Source: Halobellus salinus
GTDB taxonomy: Archaea > Halobacteriota > Halobacteria > Halobacteriales > Haloferacaceae
Length of the DNA stretch: 64,000 nt
Direction: 5' to 3'
Assembly (NCBI RefSeq): GCF_014646875.1
Contig: NZ_BMOC01000012.1
Span: forward strand, 1-64,000
Made by a program: the position numbers and the translations under genes. A model generated the notes under the pieces. The model made no database searches and had not been told where the DNA came from. It saw only the letters and a list, made by a program, of their open reading frames with translations. Below are positions 8,040 to 17,016 of the stretch, piece after piece. Numbering within the stretch: the stretch's first letter is position 1; the number at the start of each line of letters is the position of its first letter.

Positions 8040-9851
8040 ATGGTCCTCTCGGAGGTCTTCGTCTCCCCGCTGGGGTTGGCGGCCCTGCTCGCGGCGCTGC
8101 CCGTCGTCGTCCTCTATCTGATCCGGCCGGACCCCCGCCGGCTCCGGCTGCCGACGACCCGCTTTCTGGTCGACGCCGACGGCACGTCGTCGTCGCGGCC
8201 GCTGTTCCGGCGGCTGCAACGCAACGTCGTTCTCCTGCTGCAACTGCTCGCGATCCTGCTCTTCGCCCTGGCGCTCGCGACCCCGTACGTACCGGCGGCC
8301 CAATCGGAGACCGTCGAGGAAACGGTCGTGGTGGTCGACGCCACCGCGAGCATGAACACGGAGTCCGACGGCGCGACCCGGTTCGAGCGCGCGGTCGACG
8401 CCGCCGGCGACGCGACCACGTCGACAACCTCCATCGTGGTCGCCGACGACGGGGCGTCGGTGCCGCTCCGCGCAGGGACGGCGGCGGACGCCGAAGAGAC
8501 CCTCGGAACCCTCCGGCCGACCGGCGCGCCCGGCAACCTCCGGACCGCGATCTCGCGGGCGACGAGCCTCGCAGGCGAGAACGCGCGGGTGGTCGTCGTC
8601 AGCGACTTCGCCGGCGCCAGCGAGTGGCGGAGTGCGGTTCGGGCGGCGGAAGCACGGGGGCTCACGGTCGACCTCCGGCAGTTCGACGGCGGCGGCGCCG
8701 ACAACGTCGGGATCGTCGACCGGAGCTTCGCCGGCGAGGAGGTCACGGTCTCGGTGCGGAACTTCGGGAGCGAGACCGTGACCCGCCGGGTGTCGCTGGG
8801 CGACGAGCAGGAGCAGGTCGAACTGGCGCCGGGCGACGTCCGCACCGTCACCGTTCCCGTCCCGCCCGACGGCGGCGAGGTCCAGCTTTCACCCCGGGAC
8901 TCGTTTCCGATCGACGATGTCGCGTACGTGGCCGCGCCGGCGGACGCCACGGTCGACGTGCTGGTGGTCGCGAACGACCGAAACCGGTATCTCGAGACCG
9001 CACTGTCGGTGATCGATCCCGTTGAGGTGACGAGAGTCGCGCCGCCGGGGTCGGTGCCGGACCTGCCCAACAACGCCTACGACGTGGTGCTCTACACCGG
9101 CGTCGATGCTGGGGAGATCGGTGACGAACACGTCGCCGCCGGGCGCGACGCGGTAGCGGCGGGCGGCGGCGTCGGGATCCAGGCCGGCGAGTCGATGCCG
9201 GTGGGGGCGTACGGCGACCTGCTACTGATCGACCCCGACACCGTCGCCTCGACCCAGACGCTCGCGACGCCCGCCGAGGCGGAACTCACCCGCGACCTCA
9301 CGTTCCCGCCGCCGGAGCGGTACCTCCGGGGCGAACTCCGGTCGGGCCGGGCGGTGCTGTCGACGACCGACGGGACACCGATCGTCGCGACCGACACCCG
9401 CGACGGCGGCCGGGTGCTCTACTACGGCTACATCGAGTCGGCGTCGACGTTCAAATACGACTTCGAGTACCCGGTCTTCTGGAAGCGGAGCGTGTTCGCG
9501 TTGGCGGGGCGGGAGTCGCTGCCGCGACTGAACCTCGCGACCGGCGACCGGCTCCCGCTCGACGGCGAAACCACGGTCGAGACGCCGCGCGGCGAGGTGA
9601 CCGCGGCGTCGCTCTCGGCCTCGGAGCCGGGGTTCTACACCGCCGGCGGTGTTCGGTACAGCGCGTCGCTGCTCGATGCTGGCGAGTCGGCGGTTGTCGC
9701 CCCGGACGTCGAAGCGTCGACGAGTGACGGCCCGACAACCCGGAAGGAGGAGCGGACCGCGCCCGACCCGCTGACCGAGTTCGTCGCACTCGGTGTCGTT
9801 GCAGCCGTGTTGGGGGAACTGGTGGCGCTCCGCAGGCGGGGTGACCTCTGA
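8040..9851 (+). CDS. BatA/vWA-type membrane protein (first gene of MoxR operon)
   Basis: A 603-residue membrane protein. The N-terminal segment LGLAALLAALPVVVLYLIRPD followed by RLPTTRFL matches the BatA (aerotolerance) N-terminal domain. A second helix (about 62-85) precedes a vWA-like region starting VVVVDATASMNT at about residue 95, with a modified metal-site motif D-x-T-x-S. A long beta-rich section and a C-terminal helix (LTEFVALGVVAAVLGELVAL) follow. The ATG at 8040 is chosen because upstream codons are Arg-rich and unlike a protein start. The stop overlaps the next start by one base, giving a tight operon. Confidence 0.85.
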   Translation: MVLSEVFVSPLGLAALLAALPVVVLYLIRPDPRRLRLPTTRFLVDADGTSSSRPLFRRLQRNVVLLLQLLAILLFALALATPYVPAAQSETVEETVVVVDATASMNTESDGATRFERAVDAAGDATTSTTSIVVADDGASVPLRAGTAADAEETLGTLRPTGAPGNLRTAISRATSLAGENARVVVVSDFAGASEWRSAVRAAEARGLTVDLRQFDGGGADNVGIVDRSFAGEEVTVSVRNFGSETVTRRVSLGDEQEQVELAPGDVRTVTVPVPPDGGEVQLSPRDSFPIDDVAYVAAPADATVDVLVVANDRNRYLETALSVIDPVEVTRVAPPGSVPDLPNNAYDVVLYTGVDAGEIGDEHVAAGRDAVAAGGGVGIQAGESMPVGAYGDLLLIDPDTVASTQTLATPAEAELTRDLTFPPPERYLRGELRSGRAVLSTTDGTPIVATDTRDGGRVLYYGYIESASTFKYDFEYPVFWKRSVFALAGRESLPRLNLATGDRLPLDGETTVETPRGEVTAASLSASEPGFYTAGGVRYSASLLDAGESAVVAPDVEASTSDGPTTRKEERTAPDPLTEFVALGVVAAVLGELVALRRRGDL

Positions 9852-12208
9852 TGGTCGCGGTCGAACTCACCGACGTGCTGTCGGTCGGGTTGTCGCGGCC
9901 GGCGTTCCTGCTCGCGTTCCCGGCGGCCGCGGCCGCGGTGTGGGCGCTGCTGTACCGGGGGGCGTCGGGGACGGCGTCGCCACGGTCCCGGAAGTGGCTG
10001 TTCGCGGTCCGGGTCGTGGTCGTCGCCCTGGTGGTGCTTTCCGCCGCGGGGCCGTACACGGTCCAGCCCCGCCAGACCACGGGGGATCCGAGCGTCACGC
10101 TGCTCGTGGATCGCTCCGACAGCACGGCGGTCACGCCTGACGTTGCCGACCGGCTCTCCGAGGACATCGAGGCCGAGGGGGTGGCGGTCCGGCGGGTGCC
10201 GGTGGGCGCCAACGACTCCTCGCCGGTGGGCGACGCGGTCGCCGCGAACCTCGAAGAGAACGGCAGCATCGTGCTCCTCAGCGACGGCCGGGTGACCGGG
10301 GGCCAGTCGCTGGGGGCCGCGACGGAGCTCGCGCGGTCGGTCAACGCGTCGGTCTCCGTGGTCTCGCCCGAACCCCGGACCGCGGAGCGGTACGTGACGG
10401 TCGCCGGCCCCGAGAAGGCGAGTCTCGGCGTCGAGAACCGGTTCACTGCGAGAGCCGACGGTGTCGGCGGGAACGTCTCCGCGACGCTCACGGTGCGGGT
10501 CGACGGCGAGCAGGTCGCCAAGCGGACGGTCGAAGACGCGCCCGCGACCGTCGAGTTCAACCACACCTTCGAGACCAACGGCACCCACACGGTGACCGCC
10601 GAGGTCGACACCGTCGACCGGTTCTCCGAGAACGACGTGTTCAGAAAGACCGTCCGCGTGGTTGAACGCCCCGAGATCCTGTATGTCTCCGACGGGGAGT
10701 ACCCCTTCAGCGAGTATCTCGGCGGGCTCTACGACGTCAACACCGCCGACGAGGTCCCGGCTGATCTCTCGCCGTACTACGCGGTTGTCGTCCAGGACAC
10801 GCCAGCTACCGAGGTGGGGAACGTCGACCGCCTCCAGGAGTTCGTGATCGGCGGCGGTGGGCTGTTCGTGGTCGGCGGCCCGAACGCGTTCGAGCGCGGC
10901 GGCTACCGGGGGTCGAGTTTCGCGTCGATGCTCCCGGTGTCGATCGGCGAGGGCCAGCGCAGCGCCACCAACATCGTCCTGGTGGTCGATGTCTCCGGCA
11001 GCGCCGAGGACGGGATGCGGGTCCAGAAAGCCGCCGCGTTGTCGGTACTCGACCAGCTCGGTGACGAGAACGAGGTCGGGTTGGTCGGGTTCAACTTCCA
11101 GGCGTACCGCGTCTCCGCGGTCGAACCGCTCTCGGAGAACCGCGGCGAACTCAGAGACAAGATCCGGCGGCTCCGCGCGGGCGGCGCGACCGACATCGCC
11201 GCGGGGGTCCGGGGCGGCGGCGAACTCCTCGGCGACCGCCGGGGGACAGTCATCGTCGTGAGCGACGGCGGCGACAACCCGGACGACGCCGCCGCGGCCG
11301 CAGCACAACTCTCCGAACGTGGCGTCCGAGTGATCACCGTCGGTGCGGGCGAGCGACTCAACGAGCGGACGCTCCGGACGGTCGCGGGCGGCGGCGGCGG
11401 GAGCTACTTCCGGGCGACCGAGACCACGCGGCTGGGGATTCTGTTCGGCGGCGCGGGCGCGGCCGGCGGGTCGGGGCTCGTTGTGTTGGACCGGCGGGCG
11501 TTCGTCACGTCGGGCGTCACGCTCACGTCGTCGCCCGAGTCGTTCAACGACGTGTCGGTCCGGCGCGGCGCGGACTACCTCGTCGCGGGGTCGAACGGCC
11601 AGCCCGCGCTCGCGTCCTGGCGGTACGGGCTCGGCCGGGTCGCGGTGCTCACCGCCCACGACGGCGACGGCACCCTGGGCGGGTTGCTCCAGGAGCCGGA
11701 TTCCCTTCTCCTCACCCGGAGCACCAACTACGTTATCGGTGATCCCGAGCGGAAAGCCACCGGGATAACCGGGATCCCCGACACCCGCGTTGGCGAGTCG
11801 ACGACGGTGACGTACCGCGGGCGCGACCGCCCCGCGGTCGAGGAACCCGCGTTCCGCCGGGTGGGTGAAGAGACGTTCCGGGCGTCGGTGACCCCTACCG
11901 AGCCGGGGTACGTAGAGGTGCTCGGCGCGGCGTACGCCGCGAACTACCCGCGGGAGTACGCCGCGTTCGGGCCGGCGCCGGAGCTGGATCGGCTGGTCGA
12001 CGAGACGGGTGGTCGGGAGTTCACCGCGGCGCAGGGCACGCGGATCGCGCGCTTTGCGGCCCAGGAGGCCAGCGGGATCCGTCCGGTCGAGACCGACTGG
12101 ACGTGGCTCCCGCTCGTGCTCGGGTTGGTGCTCTTTACGCTGGAAGTGAGCTACCGGCGGCTTCAAGTCCGTCGCCGAAATACCACGCCCGACGGAGGCG
12201 CCCAGTGA
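9851..12208 (+). CDS. Large vWA-domain membrane protein
   Basis: A 785-residue protein with two N-terminal membrane helices (about 17-36 and 50-70) and one C-terminal helix (WLPLVLGLVLFTLEVSYRR). A first degenerate vWA-like segment (VTLLVDRSDST) and a Gln-amidotransferase-like region (VIGGGGLFVVGGPNAFERGGY) come before a full vWA domain. That domain has the MIDAS motif VLVVDVSGSAE at about residue 377 and a Thr in ATDIAAG. This layout fits the cell-surface or membrane vWA proteins that work with MoxR ATPases as chaperone-like metal-dependent assemblies. It overlaps its neighbours on both sides. Confidence 0.85.
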   Translation: MVAVELTDVLSVGLSRPAFLLAFPAAAAAVWALLYRGASGTASPRSRKWLFAVRVVVVALVVLSAAGPYTVQPRQTTGDPSVTLLVDRSDSTAVTPDVADRLSEDIEAEGVAVRRVPVGANDSSPVGDAVAANLEENGSIVLLSDGRVTGGQSLGAATELARSVNASVSVVSPEPRTAERYVTVAGPEKASLGVENRFTARADGVGGNVSATLTVRVDGEQVAKRTVEDAPATVEFNHTFETNGTHTVTAEVDTVDRFSENDVFRKTVRVVERPEILYVSDGEYPFSEYLGGLYDVNTADEVPADLSPYYAVVVQDTPATEVGNVDRLQEFVIGGGGLFVVGGPNAFERGGYRGSSFASMLPVSIGEGQRSATNIVLVVDVSGSAEDGMRVQKAAALSVLDQLGDENEVGLVGFNFQAYRVSAVEPLSENRGELRDKIRRLRAGGATDIAAGVRGGGELLGDRRGTVIVVSDGGDNPDDAAAAAAQLSERGVRVITVGAGERLNERTLRTVAGGGGGSYFRATETTRLGILFGGAGAAGGSGLVVLDRRAFVTSGVTLTSSPESFNDVSVRRGADYLVAGSNGQPALASWRYGLGRVAVLTAHDGDGTLGGLLQEPDSLLLTRSTNYVIGDPERKATGITGIPDTRVGESTTVTYRGRDRPAVEEPAFRRVGEETFRASVTPTEPGYVEVLGAAYAANYPREYAAFGPAPELDRLVDETGGREFTAAQGTRIARFAAQEASGIRPVETDWTWLPLVLGLVLFTLEVSYRRLQVRRRNTTPDGGAQ

Positions 12209-12570
12209 CGTTCGTCGGCCGGCCCCTGAGCCTCGCGGTGGTCGCGACCATCCTGGTCCTCGCGGCGGGGACCGTGGGAGCGACGGTGCTGTACAGCGCC
12301 GGCGTGACGGAGGTCGGTGCCCAAAACGAGCAACTCAGAGCCCAGAACGAACAGCTCCGGGAGAACCTCGCCTCGGCGAGAGACCGGATCGAGACGCTCG
12401 AAAACCGGGTCGACTCGCTCCGGGGGCGGTTGAGCGCGCGAAACGAGACGCTGACCGAGGTCCGGTCGGAACGCAACGACGCCCGGGACGACCTTCGGTC
12501 GGTCTGTGACCAGGTGCGCGGGGAGAACGTCAGCCTGCCCGAGGAGTGTGAGAATGTCGGATCCGAGTGA
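12205..12570 (+). CDS. Small membrane-anchored coiled-coil protein
   Basis: A 121-residue protein starting at a GTG that overlaps the previous stop (GTGA). One N-terminal membrane helix (LSLAVVATILVLAAGTVGATVLY) is followed by a continuous coiled coil (about 38-105) containing a duplicated heptad-like NEQLRAQNEQLREN. Its tail has two Cys (VCDQVRGENVSLPEECE). It is translationally coupled inside the MoxR/vWA operon and may bridge complex members. No enzymatic motif is present. Confidence 0.75.
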   Translation: MTFVGRPLSLAVVATILVLAAGTVGATVLYSAGVTEVGAQNEQLRAQNEQLRENLASARDRIETLENRVDSLRGRLSARNETLTEVRSERNDARDDLRSVCDQVRGENVSLPEECENVGSE

Positions 12571-13699
12571 CGACCCCGACGGAGATGGCGACCCCGTCGA
12601 GTGGCTCGACGAGATCGAGTGGTCAGACAGGTCCCCATCTGGGGAGTCCCCGTCCGGCAACGACGATGTGGGTGGTGATGACGCGGTCGATGCCGGTGCT
12701 GAGGGCACCGACGGCACCGGATACGGAGGCGAAGCCCGAAACGCCGGTTTCGGCCTCGGGAGCGCTGACTCCGACTCCGACTCCGACGGCACCAGCGCCC
12801 CGAGCGCCACGACCGATCGGATCGCCGCGGCGCTGTCGGCAGTCAGGCGGGAGGTTTGGAAGGCCGCGCTCGTCCACGCCGCGGTCGAAGGTGCGCTCGT
12901 GGCCGTGGTCGCGAACCTCCTCCTGTCGCTCGCGACGCCCGCGGCGCTGTCGGGGTCGGTGCCGCTGCCCGGCGTCGTCTTCGCGGTGCTGCGGGGCGTC
13001 CCGGCAGTCGGCCCTGTCGCGCCACGGACCGTTGGGGTGGCGTCGATCGCGGCGGTCGGCGTCGGGAGCGTCGGGTTTGTGGGGGCGTCCCTGCTCCGAC
13101 TTCGCCGGCCGTCGGTCGAACGGTTCGAGGCGGCGAACCCGCCGGTTCGGGAGGCGCTGCGGACCGCCCGCGACGCGGTTGACGGCGGCAGCGACACCGA
13201 GATGGCGCGGCGGCTCTACGCCGACGTGATCGCGACCCTCAAAGAGACGTCGACGCTGGAACTGGTTGACGCCCGGCGACTGAGTGTCACAGTTGTGCTC
13301 GTTGCGGTTGTCGCGGTCGCGAGCGTGCAAATCGCGGTGATCAACCCCGACCTCGCGGGTGTGCTTGCCGGCGGCAGTGGCCCCGGTTCCAACGTCGAGC
13401 AGCCCGACGACGACGAACTCCAGGACGGCGACGACATCCTCGGCGACGCGGAGGACGTCGAAGCCGGCGACGAGGTCGAGAACATCACGGTCCCCGGAAC
13501 CGGTGAGGGCGACGGCGAGGGGCCGACCGCGCCCGGCGGCGGGACCGGCGGCGCCGGCGGCAGCGGGGAGTTCGACAGCCAGCAGGCCGGGTACGCCGGC
13601 GACGAGCGGATCGAGGACGCCGAACTCGTCCGGGAGTATAACCTCCGGATCAGGGAGTTCGACGACGGAGACACACAGAACGATGACGACACGGCGTAA
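12554..13699 (+). CDS. Acidic multi-span membrane protein of the MoxR operon (DUF7519-like)
   Basis: A 381-residue protein whose first ~90 residues are acidic and low-complexity. Three hydrophobic segments follow (about 110-175), then a soluble helical part (RLYADVIATLKETSTLEL), a further membrane helix (SVTVVLVAVVAVASVQIAVI), and a Gly-rich linker into the C-terminal tail (REYNLRIREFDDGD). The ATG at 12554 lies inside the preceding gene, which fits coupled translation. The family assignment to haloarchaeal MoxR-associated membrane proteins is from context more than sequence. Confidence 0.7.
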   Translation: MSDPSDDPDGDGDPVEWLDEIEWSDRSPSGESPSGNDDVGGDDAVDAGAEGTDGTGYGGEARNAGFGLGSADSDSDSDGTSAPSATTDRIAAALSAVRREVWKAALVHAAVEGALVAVVANLLLSLATPAALSGSVPLPGVVFAVLRGVPAVGPVAPRTVGVASIAAVGVGSVGFVGASLLRLRRPSVERFEAANPPVREALRTARDAVDGGSDTEMARRLYADVIATLKETSTLELVDARRLSVTVVLVAVVAVASVQIAVINPDLAGVLAGGSGPGSNVEQPDDDELQDGDDILGDAEDVEAGDEVENITVPGTGEGDGEGPTAPGGGTGGAGGSGEFDSQQAGYAGDERIEDAELVREYNLRIREFDDGDTQNDDDTA

Positions 13700-13740
13700 C
13701 AACACCCACACAGTATGAGTACCGCAAGCGACGAACGCGC

Positions 13741-14682
13741 ATGAACGGCTCCGACGACGAGATCGACCGGATCCAGCGCCGGCTGGCCGCTCTCAGGGGG
13801 GAGGTCGGAAAGCGGATCGTCGGCCAGACCGACGTGGTCGAACAGCTGCTCGTGTGTCTGCTCTGCGACGGCAACGCCGTGATCGAGAGCAATCCCGGGC
13901 TCGGGAAGACCACCCTGATCCGCACGATCGCGGAGGCGACGGACCTCTCGTTTTCGCGGATCCAGAACACCCCCGACCTTATGCCCGCGGACATCACCGG
14001 GACGGAGATCATCCGCGAGGCCGGCGGCTCCCGAGAGTTCGTCTTCGAGAAGGGGCCGGTGTTCGCGAACCTGGTCCTCGCCGACGAGATCAACCGCGCC
14101 ACGCCGAAGACCCAGGCCGCCCTGCTCGAGGCGATGCAGGAGAAACAGGTCACGACCGCCGGGGAGACCAGAGAGCTCCCGCGCCCGTTCTTCGTGCTCG
14201 CGACCCAGAACCCCATCGACCAGGAGGGGACATACCCGCTGCCGGAGGCCCAGACCGACCGGTTCCTCCTGAAGATCCTGATGGAGTACCCCGGCCGCGA
14301 CGAGGAACGCGAGATCGTCGAGCGGTACACCACCGGCGCGCCCGATCCAGGCGTCGACCGGGTGCTGTCACGGGAGGGACTGCAGCGCGCCCAACACCTC
14401 GCACGGCAGGTGCCGATCGCCGACGACATCCGGGACCGCGCAATCGACCTGGTCCGGGCGACCCGTGAGGCCGAGAACATCGAGTTCGGCGCGAGCCCCC
14501 GGGCGAGCATGGGGCTGGTGCTCGCCGCCAAGGCCCGGGCGTTCCTTGCCGGGCGCACCCACGTCTCGGAAGCCGACGTGGAGGCGATGGCCCGGCCGGC
14601 GCTCAGACACCGGCTGGTCATCGACTTCCGCGCCGAGCGGGAGGGGATCACGCCCGACGACGCGGTCGCGGCGCTCCTGTGA
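13741..14682 (+). CDS. moxR: MoxR-family AAA+ ATPase
   Basis: A 313-residue AAA+ ATPase. It shows Walker A GLGKT at 53-57, Walker B-like LVLADEINRA near 110, the MoxR signature (TPKTQAALLEAMQEKQVT), the sensor ATQNPIDQEGTYPLPEAQTDRF, and the C-terminal lid with SPRASMGLV. MoxR ATPases act with vWA proteins to mature or remodel protein or metal complexes, and four such partners lie next to it here. An ATG at 13715 (MSTASDERA, then stop) precedes the chosen start one frame off. It may be a decayed longer N-terminus. Confidence 0.95.
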   Translation: MNGSDDEIDRIQRRLAALRGEVGKRIVGQTDVVEQLLVCLLCDGNAVIESNPGLGKTTLIRTIAEATDLSFSRIQNTPDLMPADITGTEIIREAGGSREFVFEKGPVFANLVLADEINRATPKTQAALLEAMQEKQVTTAGETRELPRPFFVLATQNPIDQEGTYPLPEAQTDRFLLKILMEYPGRDEEREIVERYTTGAPDPGVDRVLSREGLQRAQHLARQVPIADDIRDRAIDLVRATREAENIEFGASPRASMGLVLAAKARAFLAGRTHVSEADVEAMARPALRHRLVIDFRAEREGITPDDAVAALL

Positions 14683-15578
14683 CGATGGCGCTCGACACCG
14701 ACTTCCTCGAGAAACTGTCGCGGCTGGAGGCCACGCTGCGCCGCGAGACCGACTCCCGCCGGCAGGGTGAGCAGCGCTCCTCGAACGTCGGCGAGGGGCT
14801 GACGTTCAGCGACTACCGCCGGTACACCCCCGGTGACGACGTCCGGTTGATCGACTGGCGGGTCCACGCCCGAACGGACGAGTACTTCATTAAACAGTTC
14901 GAGGCCGAGCGGGACCTCACGGTCCACATCCTCCTGGACGCGTCGGCGTCGATGGCGTACGGCGAGGGCGACGCCCACAAGTTCGAGTTCGCCGCGAAGA
15001 TCGGGCTGGGTTTTGCGTCCGTCGCCGCCGCGGGTCACGACACGTTCCGGGTTGCCACCATCGGCGAGGGGGTCGACCGCTTGGACCGCCACCGGTCCAC
15101 CCGCGGGGAGCTCCTCCGGTTGCTCGAGGTTCTCGACGGAATCGACCCCGGCGGCCGGACCGACTTCCGCGGCGCTGTGGAGTCGTACGCCGGGACGATC
15201 GCCTCGCGGTCGCTCGTGGTGGTCGTGAGCGACTTCCTCGAAGACCCCGACGCGATTGAAGCCGGACTGGCCGCCGTCGGCGACAGCGACGTCCTCCTGG
15301 TCCAGACGGTCGCGCCCGGCGAACGCGACCCCGACGCCACCGGGGATACCGTCTTCGAGGACCCCGAGACGGGCGCAACACACCGAGCGTACTTCGCGGG
15401 GCCGACGGTCGACGCCTACCGGGACCGGCTCCGATCGCACGTTGCCAACATCGCGGCACGGGCCCGCGCCCTCCGGGCCGAACACACCGTCGTCGACACC
15501 GGGACAGATGTTTTCGACACGTTCGCGAGGGTCTGGCACCGGGACGCGGCGGGGAGTCGGGTCGACCGCCGCCGGTGA
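14679..15578 (+). CDS. DUF58-domain protein (vWA-like), last gene of MoxR operon
   Basis: A 299-residue soluble protein with the DUF58 signature GLTFSDYRRYTPGDDVRLID at about 45-64, followed by WRVHARTDEYFIKQFE. A vWA-like core has LLDASASMAYG near residue 90 and VVVVSDFLED near 180. DUF58 proteins are the standard partner of MoxR ATPases. Translation starts at GTG 14679 or ATG 14685, overlapping the moxR stop. The last codons (VDRRR and stop) lie inside the first copy of a 34-bp tandem repeat. Confidence 0.92.
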   Translation: MTMALDTDFLEKLSRLEATLRRETDSRRQGEQRSSNVGEGLTFSDYRRYTPGDDVRLIDWRVHARTDEYFIKQFEAERDLTVHILLDASASMAYGEGDAHKFEFAAKIGLGFASVAAAGHDTFRVATIGEGVDRLDRHRSTRGELLRLLEVLDGIDPGGRTDFRGAVESYAGTIASRSLVVVVSDFLEDPDAIEAGLAAVGDSDVLLVQTVAPGERDPDATGDTVFEDPETGATHRAYFAGPTVDAYRDRLRSHVANIAARARALRAEHTVVDTGTDVFDTFARVWHRDAAGSRVDRRR

Positions 15579-15664
15579 GCGACGTGCCGGTCCGTCCGAC
15601 CGCCGCCGGTGAGCGACGTGCCGGTCCGTCCGACCGCCGCCGGTGAGCGACGTGCCGGTCCATC
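15563..15664 (+). repeat. Three 34-bp tandem repeats over the DUF58 gene stop
   Basis: Copies begin at 15563, 15597 and 15631, differing by one base in the third. Copy 1 contains the DUF58 terminal codons and TGA. Copies 2 and 3 repeat that same CGG-TGA downstream. There is no spacer between copies. Confidence 0.9.
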
Positions 15665-15704
15665 CGACCGAAACCGTGAATCCGCGTGCAGTTCGAGATA
15701 GCGT

Positions 15705-16130
15705 ATGAGCTACCTCCCGTGGGCGCTGCTGGCGCTCGTCGCGTACTCGCTGGTCCCCCCGCTTTTGAGCGTCGCGACCACCGGATCGGTCCGGATGCCC
15801 AGCAACGTCGCTGCGCTGTACTCGAATGGGGTACTCGTCGTCGGGACGGTGCTCGTTGTCATCTATAACGGCGAGGAGGCCTTAGCGTACGCGACCCACC
15901 CGGCACAGAAGTATGTCCTGCTGGCGGGGGCGTGTCTGTTCGTCGGAATTCTGGCGTACTACCGCGCGCTGTCCCTGGGGCCGGTCAGTGTCGTCTCGCC
16001 GATTTTTGGGATGTTCCTGGTGCTCAGTTCCAGTATCGGGATCGCCTTCCTGAACGAGTCGCTGACCGCGCGGAAGGCCGTCGGCATCCTCCTCGGAGTC
16101 GTCGCGGTCTATCTGGTCAGCGTGGAGTGA
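15705..16130 (+). CDS. Small EamA-like (DMT) membrane protein
   Basis: A 141-residue protein with four or five membrane helices. It resembles one half of a drug/metabolite transporter of the EamA family, a fold usually present as two repeats in ~300 residues. The segments LGPVSVVSPIFGMFLVLSS and LNESLTARKAVGILLGVVAVYLV are typical of the second EamA helix bundle. A single-repeat protein would have to dimerise. No partner gene is adjacent. Its substrate is unknown. Confidence 0.8.
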   Translation: MSYLPWALLALVAYSLVPPLLSVATTGSVRMPSNVAALYSNGVLVVGTVLVVIYNGEEALAYATHPAQKYVLLAGACLFVGILAYYRALSLGPVSVVSPIFGMFLVLSSSIGIAFLNESLTARKAVGILLGVVAVYLVSVE

Positions 16131-16185
16131 CAGGTCGGGCCGATCGACGCAGAACCTCTTTCACTATCAGCGGCGTAACTGGCGT

Positions 16186-16749
16186 ATGGTCCTACTCGAA
16201 TCCGACTCCGAACTGTCACCGGGCGACGAGGCACCTGCCTTCGAGCTGCCCGCGGCCGGCGGGGGGACATGTGCGCTCTCGGATTTCACCGACTACGACG
16301 CCCTGCTTTTGGTGTTCACGTGTAACCACTGCCCGTACGCAGAGGCGAAGGTGGACGAACTGAACCACCTCGCGGGGGCGTACGACGACCTCGCGCTGGT
16401 GGGCGTCAACCCCAACGACGCCGAGGCGTACCCGGACGACTCCTTCGAGCGGATGAAAGAGCGCGTCGCGGCCGGCGAGGTCGAGTTCACCGCGTACCTC
16501 CGCGACGAATCACAGGACGTGGCGCGCCGGTACGGTGCGGTGTGTACGCCGGACCCGTTCCTGTTCGAGCGTGACGGCGACACGTTCAGGCTGGCGCTGC
16601 ACTCCCGGCTCGACGACGCGATGTCGCCGGGCGAGGAGCCCGAACGGTACGAGATGCGCGAGGCCGTGGAGGCACTCCTCGCCGGCGAGGCGGTTCCCCT
16701 GGACGCGACCCCCTCGCAGGGCTGTTCGATCAAGTGGACGGACGAGTAG
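16186..16749 (+). CDS. Thioredoxin-fold redoxin (AhpC/TSA-like)
   Basis: A 187-residue cytosolic protein of the peroxiredoxin/redoxin group. It opens with the redoxin pattern LSPGDEAPAFELP. The active-site motif is FTCNHCPYAEAKVDEL (CxxC at about residues 46-49), as in thioredoxin-family proteins with a CNHCPY motif found in many bacteria and archaea. A second Cys (GAVCTPDPF) and a C-terminal SQGCSIKW are also conserved-looking. The likely role is a thiol peroxidase or disulfide reductase. It has no signal peptide. Confidence 0.88.
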   Translation: MVLLESDSELSPGDEAPAFELPAAGGGTCALSDFTDYDALLLVFTCNHCPYAEAKVDELNHLAGAYDDLALVGVNPNDAEAYPDDSFERMKERVAAGEVEFTAYLRDESQDVARRYGAVCTPDPFLFERDGDTFRLALHSRLDDAMSPGEEPERYEMREAVEALLAGEAVPLDATPSQGCSIKWTDE

Positions 16750-16879
16750 GCGTCACCGTCGCAGGCTGCGAGACGACCGTCCGTGGCGACAGAGAGCGAT
16801 CCGGCGTCAGTGACCCACGACTGAACAGTGGTTGCTGATTTGGCGTCGTACGTCTGGACAGCCAGGCGGGATCGGGACT

Positions 16880-17003
16880 TAGATTGGCGTGCACCCGGTG
16901 CACGAGACGTAGGACTCGTGAGAGAAGCTCACGAATGTGTTACAACCGCTACTTCAGCAACTACGGTAAAGCCGTGGGCTTCCTCCTTGTACCTCTGTGA
17001 CCG
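16880..17003 (+). mobile_element. Orphan IS200/IS605-type right end (hairpin-rich)
   Basis: The stretch contains a perfect hairpin (CGTGAG-AGAAG-CTCACG around 16918-16934) and a GTGCACCCGGTGCAC-like palindrome. It ends in GGTAAAGCCGTGGGCTTCCTCCTTG, the same layout as the ends at 49-105 and 61944-62000. No transposase or tnpB is next to it. It lies between two convergent genes, so it may also act as a terminator. Confidence 0.5.
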
Positions 17004-17016
17004 ACGCGTCCGGCGC

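Noticed and set aside
9635-12166. 843-codon minus-strand frame opposite the vWA gene
   Set aside because: Composition is that of a codon-bias shadow, and the plus-strand vWA protein has a MIDAS motif and membrane helices.
15563-15664. Possible CRISPR array
   Set aside because: The repeats are directly adjacent with no spacers, only three copies, and overlap a coding sequence.
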